From Margaritifera margaritifera (Eukaryota; Mollusca; Bivalvia; Unionida; Margaritiferidae): a DNA stretch of 64,000 nt. Both the position numbers and the translations under genes were made by a program. Of this stretch, positions 55,229-64,000 are shown piece after piece (within the stretch, counting starts at the first letter, position 1; each line of letters opens with the position of its first letter). The notes below the pieces were generated by a model. That model ran no database searches, was not told the DNA's origin, and worked only from the letters and a program-made list of their open reading frames with translations. The stretch lies in NCBI GenBank assembly GCA_029931535.1, contig JAQPZY010000374.1:62001-126000 (forward strand), written 5' to 3'.

Positions 55229-56005
55229 TGGATCAATATATCAACGTATATACCGCGACATTGCACTTGTCAATAACGGGAGAGAGGGAGGAATATTAGA
55301 AAATTTCCTTGGTCAGGCCGGACGATTTAAACGGTTCTACACCATTCCAGGGTGCTATAGAGTTCTTTGGGTTAGCACATGGTATACGTCACTGCTGGGG
55401 TGAGACTCTTATTTGCCCCGTCAGTCAATGTGACCGTATTTACCGCGACATTTCATTTGATCAGTATGGAAAGGTGAAAGGGATATTATAAATTTTTTTA
55501 AGTCGGACTGAACGATTTAAATGGGACTACACCATATCCGAGCCCTAGAGGGGTCCTTGGGCTACCACCTGGTATGCATTACCGCTGGAAAAAAAAATTC
55601 TTGTTTCCCAAGCGGTCAATGTCAAACTTCCCGGTAAGGATCTTATATTGGTGGTGGGTAGGGGAAAACTCTTGTCGCTTGGAGATCTTGATTTATACGG
55701 GTCTACACTGTCACCGAGCCCTTTAGGGGTCCTTGTAGTATTTGTCGGTGTAAGTCACCTCCTGGGGAAATCTCTTGTTTTCCCGGCAGTCAATGTCTAA
55801 GTATATACAGCATCATTTACTTTTAACAGAACGGGAGAATGAGAGGGATGTTGAAAAATGTCTTAGGTCCTGCTTGACGATTTAAAAGAGCCTACACCAT
55901 ACCCGGGCCCTACAGGGTTCCTGGGGCTAGTACGTAGTATACATCACTGCTTTTGTTTCTCCAGCAGTCAATGTCAAACTTTCCAACAACGATCTTCTGA
56001 TGGCA
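55229..56005. repeat. Degenerate tandem repeat, 174-191 bp unit, about 4 copies
   Basis: GTCAATGT occurs at 55424, 55615, 55789 and 55967. Each unit also contains GACGATTTAAA-like, CTACACCAT and GGGTCCTTGGGCTA-like phrases followed by a (T)CACTGCTGGGG-like element. ACCGCGACATT heads the first two units (55252 and 55442). Confidence 0.88.
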
Positions 56006-56947
56006 CCTGAGAAAGGGAAAACTTAACACAATAAGAGAAAATATTCTAAAATACCTTTTTGTCCTTATTCTGTATATTTTGTTAATTTTTTATCTTTGGG
56101 TAATGACCTTATCTTCAGTTACTCAAGTTTCCACCACATACACATCCATGAATAATACCTTGCGAAAATGCATTCACACCTGATATCACACACAAAATAC
56201 ATCAATAGGTGGCCTGGCGTATTATAATGAACATTCAAAAAACGAGTTAGGATAAGGAATTACGTGTATAATTTACACTATATTAGAAAGACAAAAGATA
56301 TGCCGCCATTATTGATCATCGCCAACAAACTGCCCAGAACCAATTTCCAGACTATTTAATTCCTGCGTCATACCACCACCATCTCCTATTGCCATTCGCC
56401 AGCCTAAAATTTGTACAACAATTGACTTTGTTATAATGCCACTTGTTCCCACAGGCATTAATATCCTCCTTCTGACATTTGATAATTCTTTAAAACAGTT
56501 ATTGCCTTTTTTGCGTTCTTCAATCTTTCGGTCTCCGACATAATGCTAAATGGGTAGCAGTTTTGTTAAAATATAGACATCATAGCATATCCAGTGCCAA
56601 ACATGATATTATGTGTTAAGAGCACCCACGTCAAATAAATGTTGCACCGTGTATATTAATAGTACCATACATTAACGGCTTTCCTTTTAAATTTATGACA
56701 TCAAAATAAAGAAAATTGTTTCTTTATGAAGACATATAGAATCACCAAAAATCGTATTGTTAAATTTTAGTTTGAGGACTATAAACTTCTGCGACGAACT
56801 TATATTGACGTCTTTTAATCTCATTGAAACTTATTAACCGAAATAGGATTTGACTTCTACATTTTGACTATTATCACGTATTAAATGTAACTAACTGTAG
56901 CTTATTAGATCATTGTTTATTTTATATGTATCATTCTTCGCATTGGC
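56006..56947. other. Non-coding, no feature seen
   Basis: No supported gene or repeat. Confidence 0.4.
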
Positions 56948-56964
56948 TATCTATCTATCTATCA

Positions 56965-57010
<46 letters not shown>

Positions 57011-57084
57011 ATATCTATCTATCTATCTTTCTTTCTGTCTATCTATCCATATGTCTGTCTATCTATCTATATATCTATCTATAA

Positions 57085-57139
<55 letters not shown>

Positions 57140-57140
57140 C
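56948..57140. repeat. (ATCT)n microsatellite
   Basis: About 48 tetranucleotide units with scattered variants (CAAT, ATAT, TTCT, GTCT, CCAT). The LSIYLSIY open frame across it is a product of the repeat. Confidence 0.97.
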
Positions 57141-57635
57141 GTGCTCTTAATGATAGGTGGGACCAGAACACGTTATACCCTGAATTTAATTATGACGCCA
57201 ATCTCCATATAACGCCAAATCTAGATGGACAAATGTTGACGTTATAATCAGTGTAGATCCTACACTGTTTTGATTTCGACGGAAATATCGTCTTAAATTG
57301 TATCGTTACAACCCTTAATACGGGAAATGTAAGATTGGGTACAGAAATAGAAATGTCGGAAAATTACTTTCTTCGGATCAATTTTGATTTTAAAAAGTGA
57401 CCCAAGTGGCCTGAATCTCTAGATCATTTATTTAAAGTTCGTATTTCAATATTGATAAATAAACCACAGGTGTCATTAACTATGTGCTGCGCTTCGTGAA
57501 CCTCCTGTTTGTTTTATTTATTTTTTTTTTTTTTTGCTTTGCTTTTTTTTTTCTTTTTTTTCTAAGTGTTGTTCTCATGTTATTTCCTGAAAGTTTATTA
57601 TCTTGGTCATTTATATAATAGTAACAAGAAGAGGA
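57141..57635. other. Non-coding; T-rich run at 57521-57564
   Basis: Nothing else recognised. Confidence 0.4.
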
Positions 57636-57663
57636 ACAACAACAACAACAACAACAATAATAA

Positions 57664-57699
<36 letters not shown>

Positions 57700-57704
57700 A
57701 TAAT
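57636..57704. repeat. (AAC)n(AAT)n microsatellite
   Basis: Five to six AAC units then about 15 AAT units with one ACT. Confidence 0.9.
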
Positions 57705-58649
57705 AACAGTCGGAAATTCTAAACCTTTTCCATTGCAAACTGGAAAAAAAACATCGGATGCAAGTAATGGCCATTTTGATCTGCCCTAAAGATCGCGGTT
57801 GTTATTATATCATAATAAATTCATTGACGCCACAATGACTAGACGACGTGTCATCACTAACAGCAACGTTAGCAATAGTTAGAGGCTACTTAAAAACCGA
57901 ATGATTTTTTTCAATTTTGTGGTTACAAATTTGCAGGAATAACGTTAAAAATTAAAAGTGCATGTATTGCATTGATTGCTGAAATATCGTTGAGTGTTAA
58001 TTTCAACTCCTAAGATTCAGTTCTTCAAACATCTAGCCGGATGTTTGCTATCCAAAACTTATCATTTTTGGAAGCATCACCACAATTACCTCCGAATGTC
58101 TTTTGGAAATCGAAGCTATTCGACCCACATCGGAAGGAGACGATTATGTCTCGAATGACCAATTTGCACACTTTGTCACACAATCACACAATTACTCACA
58201 TATATGAACGCTTACCTGTCCCTATTTTCAATAAATCTTAATAATGATACTTTGTACAATATTGGAGTTATTTTTGCGGAGATAGAGATAATAGAAAGGA
58301 TCAGTATTTCTAAAGTTCGGAAATTGATCACCCGAGATTATTTTGTTTATTCTTCAAAAAGATCAGAAATTCTGCAAAATTTGCGGAAATATTCAACATT
58401 TCTTCAGATATGAAAAGATAATATTTTCAAGAGAATTCAATTTATTTTGATCATATTTTAATCAATATTGCCTGCCGAATATCAGGTTAAAAATACCTTG
58501 CTGGAAACTAAGCATTAATACAAATATTGAAAATCTCAAATTTAGGATGAAAATCAGAGATATTTAGTGACGCTGCAGTCAGGAACCATGAATATATAAA
58601 TTAGAGGCCTGCGGATCGGAGTTGCACTTGAAAGTGTATAAAGATATGT
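57705..58649. other. Non-coding, no feature seen
   Basis: A plus-strand frame at 58041-58241 has no splice or family support. Confidence 0.4.
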
Positions 58650-58761
58650 AGATAGAGCGAGAGACAGAGAGAGAGAGAAAGAGAAAAAGATAGAGAGATG
58701 GAGAGAGAAAGATAGAGAGAGAAAGATAGAGAGATGGAGAGAGAAAGATAGAGAGAGAGAA
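58650..58761. repeat. GA-rich simple repeat
   Basis: GAGAGAGAAAGATAGAGAGA with a repeated GATGGAGAGAGAAAGATAGA module. Confidence 0.93.
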
Positions 58762-61152
58762 TAGTTTTAACCAAAAGTGATGAGCCTAGAAAAGCGTATT
58801 TTAAAGGATGCATGCAATGAAGTCACATATGATAAGAAAATGTTTAATTTATGGCTGGTGTTTTTCACTGGAAAAGGTTTCTGCTGTTGCTGGTAACTTA
58901 TGCATATTCATGATCACCCCTAAACGTACTCTGTATAATCCATTGTACAACAATTCGTAATTTTTAAGAAAATCCGGTTTTTTAATGACATATCGGTGAC
59001 ATATCGGTGTTCTTAATCTGTTTCTGTTCAATGTCATATTTTTATGTTTTAGTGTTCATTTTGTTCTTAATTGCACTGCTTTCATTAACAAATACAATTA
59101 AGTCTTGTCCATATATACAATTTATAATAGATGGACACAATCATGCAATTAACTGGTTGAAATAATTAGGATGTGTTATGATGTATCTTACATCTTCTGC
59201 AGTTAAATCTATATAATACACGTTTTTGAATAGCTAACGCCCCCCCCCCACCCGAAAAATAAAACAAGCAATGGTTCCGATTATAATGACCATGACCGTG
59301 ACAGAAGGTGTAAACAGGATATACGCTAGTGAAGGTGCACTGAAGGTTTGCCACAAGAAAGTACACCGAAGGTACAAGGTGCTAAATATGTACGATACCA
59401 CACAACGAAAGTCAGATAATTATACCAATGTTCTTACAGTAGTATAAGGTGCACTCATTACAAATCTCTGAAGGTGCAAGTACTAGACTAAATGGTTTGA
59501 GGTGCTACCCAAAAGGTGCACATCCCTGACGTAAGTGTGATAATAATCAGTACATTTTACACCATAATGTGCGTTGGCTCCAGCCTTGTGAGAGAAATGT
59601 ATAATCCCGCATTGTGCACACACTACGAAAGTAGGCTCTAGCCTATCTTATAAGAAAAGAATAAGTTTCGGAGGTGTGCAAACAACCGCATTGAGGGTTC
59701 CGTGTATCAATCGCAACATTCTCTGGAGATAATCGTACCTCTATGTTTATAATATTATTTCTACGCCATCCTAGATTGTAATAACAGGCAAAGGTAATAG
59801 AAAATGGCCTCGTAAAAACAATGGGAGTACAGTGAGTATTACCTAATAACATCGGCTTATTACTCATTTCACAAAATTCATCTTGATTGGATAAGATTGC
59901 TATGAAAGCACACGAAGTCCTGGAAATTAATGTAGATTGGATGAAGATTGAACAATACACATATGTTCAGGCTAGGTTGTACACAAAATAACAGGCCCCA
60001 ACTCCCACCACCCAAGTCATTTATCGATGCCCGAAATTTTTAAATAAATTTATTTTCGTAGCAATATATAGATAATGTCAGTTTTTATCTTGCATCTTGG
60101 CTGAAGAGCTCCTTCTTTGTGTTTCAATCCAATTATTAAAACATTTTTTTTCTTATAGATAGTAGGTACGTGTTTCTTTTGCGCTGTATAAATAAGGCAC
60201 AGATTCTTTTTTAACGTCAACTGAGTAAGCAACACGTTTGTTGTTTACGCCTAATACAATGTAATAGTCAACATAAAATCCAAAACATCTTGTGTCTACT
60301 GGTTCAGTATTTAGGTTGATAAAAATTGTGTTTATCTGAATAACATATTAATTTAAAGCATCAATTGTGTCTAAGCTGTATTCAGCAAAACGTGATGGAT
60401 AAACCCACAAACGTCACCTAAACTTCTAGGTGTTATTTCAGGTTAATAAATATCCAACAACCAGTGCTTAAATGCGACACTATGGCTAGTAGTCACGTGA
60501 TCTTTCCATCTCTTTGCAGAATTAAATCTAAGTCTTCTAAATTTATACCTAATTTAATATCATCCGGATGTTGAGTGCAAAATATAAAACAAATGTTCAG
60601 TGATATAATCCATCTCACCTCTGCTCGTTATATGTATAAGTCTTATTCAATGGCAAATTTCTCTGTATTCAACCTTCTCTACATCCTGAGTTGGTTTCTT
60701 CATAAGTCTGATAGTCAAGTCAAGCTGAACTAGTACAGACCATAATGTACGGATGTTACTAATGATGATTTCGTTCAAGTAGGGTTCAATCCCATCGAAA
60801 TAAATTCAAGTCTTGATTGTAACTCTGAAAAAATAACACAGAAAATTAAAGGGCAAGCATTTTAATTCGTATGATCTTAGTCCTGTCTGAAAAAGGAAGC
60901 ATTTTCTTTTTCTACTTGGAACGTCTTCACATTACTGATTTAAATGTAGCTATGATCACAATATGCGATGCTACTGACCAGTTTCAATGCATCAGATCAT
61001 AAACAAAGGCAGGTAAATATATTGTTATGTCTTCTTCAACCTTATGAAGTATTTTACATGTAAATATCTATGTTGCAGATGGCACATGTTAAGGAATTCT
61101 TTTATGTTGAGATCATGCCTAGATGTAAATTTGAAAACCCTTTGGCTGTCTG
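58762..61152. other. Non-coding, no supported feature
   Basis: No convincing gene. A short minus-strand stretch near 60520-60590 reads HPDDIKLGINLEDLDLILQ and is mildly protein-like, but it is isolated and unrecognised. The minus-strand frame at 59643-59960 has no support. Confidence 0.4.
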
Positions 61153-62650
61153 TTGATTCATAAAAGTTATGGATTAGAAATGATAAAAGTAACACACATG
61201 CAGCATTTTGCCAAATGTAACAAATCCATTGATTTAACATCGATGGGTACTACTGCTGTGGATTCTCATTCAAAAGGAAAGAAACATAAGGAGAGGGTAG
61301 ACAGGTTACGTTTAGAAGGAAACTTACAACTCTTCATACGTCCATGTCCAATTCACTCCACTAAGCCAGCCACAACATATGCTGCCATGACAATAGTCAT
61401 ACCTTCATATACTACATTGTCAGCATCACAGTCTACAGCATCACTTTCATAATATATGAGGAAATCTGAGACCCTTAATGCGGAGGTGTGGTGGTTTTTA
61501 TAAATTATAATTTCTAGCTATTCATTTTCATCAAATGAAGAAACACCATATGTGTTTCAACAGATGTTTCCAGACTCTATCATTGTCAAAAGTATGAGCT
61601 ATGGTGAGACAAAATACATGCATATTAAATGCTTTGGAATTGCACTATACTTAAGTGCTCTATTGGAAAAGAATATGTTAAGCAGTATGTAAAGAGTGTT
61701 GAGATGAAAGAAAGCAAATAATCCAGGAACTAAATCTTTCAATACAGTAAGGGTATGGAGTTTTCAAAATCAAAACTAGCAGCCATTGTGCCCGTAATAA
61801 AACATGTAGAAACCGTTTTAAAAGTATATAAAACTGACAACAATATGACCCCTTTCCTTTCCAAAGACTTGGAGGATATAACGAGAACCACAATGGAGAG
61901 ATTTATCAAACAGAGTGTAATGGAGACAACTTGATCAACACAAAACTCTGCAAATATTGATGTTACAGACAAAGACAACTACAAAACGTATCAGCATGAT
62001 GATACATGATTTATTGCAGATATGGAAGTAAATAAGTTGCTAGCAGAGAAACAAGGAATTAGAAAGGGCATTCTATCTTTTAGGGCAGAGTGTAAAGAAT
62101 TAGTTTGATCCTTTGTACATAAAATGAAAGAAAAGACTCCACTAGCATACACCTTTGTTAGAAGTTTGTCATGTCAAGACCAAACTCGGATGTGCAAAGG
62201 CCAAGAATAGTGCATATATTAATTCAGACGAGTACTATACATTCTTCACTAGTGTCAAAGAGTTGATATCAAGGAATGTGACCAAATAAAAGATGAATAT
62301 AATTAATTTGTAAAAGAGACACGGCATCTGTCTTAATTTAGGGAATTTAGAAAAACCGAAGACAGTGTAGACAAGCTGTTTTATAACAGTATGACAGGCA
62401 AGGAAACAAACAGTAGGGTATGGAATATAGTTCGTGTGCTACTAATTTTGTCTCATGGCCAGGCTAGTGTAGAACGTGGCTTTTCTGTGAAAAAGGAAGT
62501 CAGTCAAAGAATCTTTCAATGAATAGCTTGATTGCACGCCGATTAATAAAGGACCATATACAAAGTGTTGGATGATTTAAGTGATTAGTGGTGTCTCAGG
62601 AACTCCTACAGTCAGCCCAGAGTGCAGGTTGTTAAGAAAAAGTTCAATTT
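61153..62650 (+). pseudogene. Decayed hAT-like transposase (or hAT-derived) gene
   Basis: Conserved pieces of a large hAT-superfamily protein appear in order, split by stops and frameshifts. 61153-61452 has a zinc-finger-like AKCNKSIDLTSMGTTAVDSH ending HSKGKKH (one expected Cys appears lost). 61564 starts MFPDSIIVKSMSYGETK...CFGIALY. 61753-61930 has LAAIVPVIKHVETVLKVY, then MTPFLSKDLEDI and MERFIKQSV. 62030-62190 has the KxxF..EC..LV...KMKEKTPLAYTFVR segment. 62415-62510 has the hAT C-terminal dimerisation signature VLLILSHGQASVERGFSVKK. 62521-62630 has a LIARRLIKDHI tail. The middle, with most of the catalytic region, is missing. No terminal inverted repeats were identified, so an immobile remnant of a domesticated copy is possible. 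Confidence 0.72.
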
Positions 62651-64000
62651 AAAAAAATGCATTTGCTTAATAATATATAATTGTTTGATCATATTCCCAG
62701 GCAGAGTTCTACCTTGGTGAGCTTGAGCATGAACTTAAGGGAATTGTTTCCCTTTTACAAATGCATAATGTTATCAGAAGTCTAGTCTCTCGATATTTTC
62801 CACTGTATCTCAATCAGCCAAAATGAGTATATAACTTACATTCAATTTAGATGACAACCTAATATTTTGCATCTGTTGGTTTTCTTATACTAGGATATCA
62901 TGCATATAGATTTCAAGTAGTACATGTACCAAATCCTTGTATTTGGTTTTGAATTTGCTGACACCAGTAACATTCGTATTCCGTAATTATATGCTATATC
63001 AGTTAAGATATGTTGTACTTGAGAAATCGCTATCTTGATTTTCAACTGATTATTCTGATTTCTTTAGAATTAAAAGTTTGGAAAGAAAACAAAATTAATT
63101 TTGCTGAATATCTTGCCATGTATTTTTTATTTTTGCCTCCAATCTGGATCTTGCATGGTTTTGGGTATATGTGTGTTTGTGTATGTATGTATGGATGTGT
63201 GTAAATTAAATATTTGAAAAAAATATCACTTTGAAGAATTAACACAATTAATCAAATATGCCATTACAGAAAATACAAAATCTTTAATAAGTACTTCTCC
63301 TGAAGCAAATTTGAATTATTTTTATTCATAAAGAAAATACTTTTCATGAAAGTGTCATCCATTTGTCAATAATTGCTATTTTCACTTTTAATTTTAGCTG
63401 AGCAATATTAGTCACACTTAAGCGATTCCCCAACTATAATTGATTTCAAATTCTTTAGATGAACATATAAGTAGGTAGATATTTCAAAATTAACCAATTT
63501 TCAAACATCTGTTACCCTGAAACATTTACCTTACTGCTTCCTTTCTCCAGTGAAGCATGATACTGAATCACCCTATCATGCTCTATTCCACTCAAACCCA
63601 CACAGATTTTGTCTCTGAGAAGACTCTCTGCAAGTTAATTGGACAAATCAATCCTGTCCTGACTGCCAGAAAAGTGTAATTTTGATATCCCTCTCACTTC
63701 CAGAAAGATAGGTAAGAAAATCTATTTCATATGAATTGAACATAAACAAATTGTAACAAAAATGTGTTTGTCACTCTTTTTACACAAAAGTATAGGTCAG
63801 ATTTGTACACAAAAATTCTTGGACAGCTTTTCAAAATTTAATCTAGTCATAATTTGTGGAATACTGAATGTCTGGAAAGGTCAGGTAAATCACCAAAGTA
63901 TATATTTAAGAAAAGCCAAGATTGACATTGCTAGATGTATTCCTAGAAAAGCCAACATTTCTTCCAGTATTGTGGGTTGCCATAGAGAATCGAGCTTCTC
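62651..64000. other. Non-coding, no feature seen
   Basis: AT-rich, with a short GTAT-rich patch near 63166-63200. No gene recognised up to the window end. Confidence 0.4.

Noticed and set aside
56913..57212. 99-codon frame rich in LSIY
   Set aside because: Produced by the ATCT microsatellite.
60520..60620. Minus-strand EHLFY and HPDDIKLGINL strings suggesting another LINE zinc tail
   Set aside because: Too short, in different frames, and without flanking RT motifs.

Overview
This is an AT-rich, repeat-dense eukaryotic nuclear window with no bacterial features. It has long compound microsatellites (CA/TA, CT, TTA, CATA, ATCT), many minisatellites, and broken retrotransposons. It also carries one well-supported candidate host exon with splice signals. 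The style of the LINE remnants, a TGF-beta/BMP-like exon and the SINE structure suggest a bilaterian marine invertebrate, most likely a mollusc or another lophotrochozoan. That placement is inference.

Layout. 0-10 kb is mostly non-coding: simple repeats, a 130-140 bp, a 26 bp and a 39 bp tandem array, a tRNA-like SINE head at 3.6 kb, and on the minus strand at 5.5-5.9 kb a secreted-protein exon resembling the first coding exon of a BMP-type ligand. 10-26 kb and 46-55 kb are two copies of one ancestral segment (about 4.6 kb shared). Each copy was later split by different LINE insertions, so each copy supplies the empty site for the insertions in the other. 26-29.5 kb is a 103 bp minisatellite with higher-order organisation. 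30-39 kb holds a second diverged duplication with permuted block order. 39-46 kb holds a tRNA-derived SINE, LINE copy C, a CR1/Jockey-like LINE tail, a 42 bp minisatellite and part of an old L1/Tx1-like ORF2. 55-64 kb holds a 175-190 bp tandem array, microsatellites and a decayed hAT-like transposase gene.

The main story is one non-LTR retrotransposon family in five copies. E (18044-24982, minus) is the long copy with ORF1 (RRM-like region plus CCHC knuckle) and ORF2 (endonuclease plus reverse transcriptase). It is dead: it has stops and frameshifts, and the first catalytic Asp of RT motif A reads as Asn. A (12347-15150, plus) and B (48025-50416, minus) are discrete insertions of an ORF1-only form lacking ORF2. 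C (41166-43290, plus) is a 5'-truncated ORF1-only copy. D (50424-51166, minus) is a short copy. All share the 3' UTR pattern and the terminal CACAAATAAA, consistent with ORF1-only copies being mobilised in trans by E-like elements, analogous to mammalian HAL1.

Most striking, the 5' end of A encodes the first 12 residues of histone H3 (MARTKQTARKST). The 5' end of D carries a second H3 head (ARTKQTARKS after a GTG in place of ATG) with about 50 nt of apparent leader, joined to a different part of the LINE. In codons 2-11 the two heads differ only at synonymous positions. This points to separate captures from functional H3 genes or transcripts, or to selection on the peptide, rather than decay of one captured piece.
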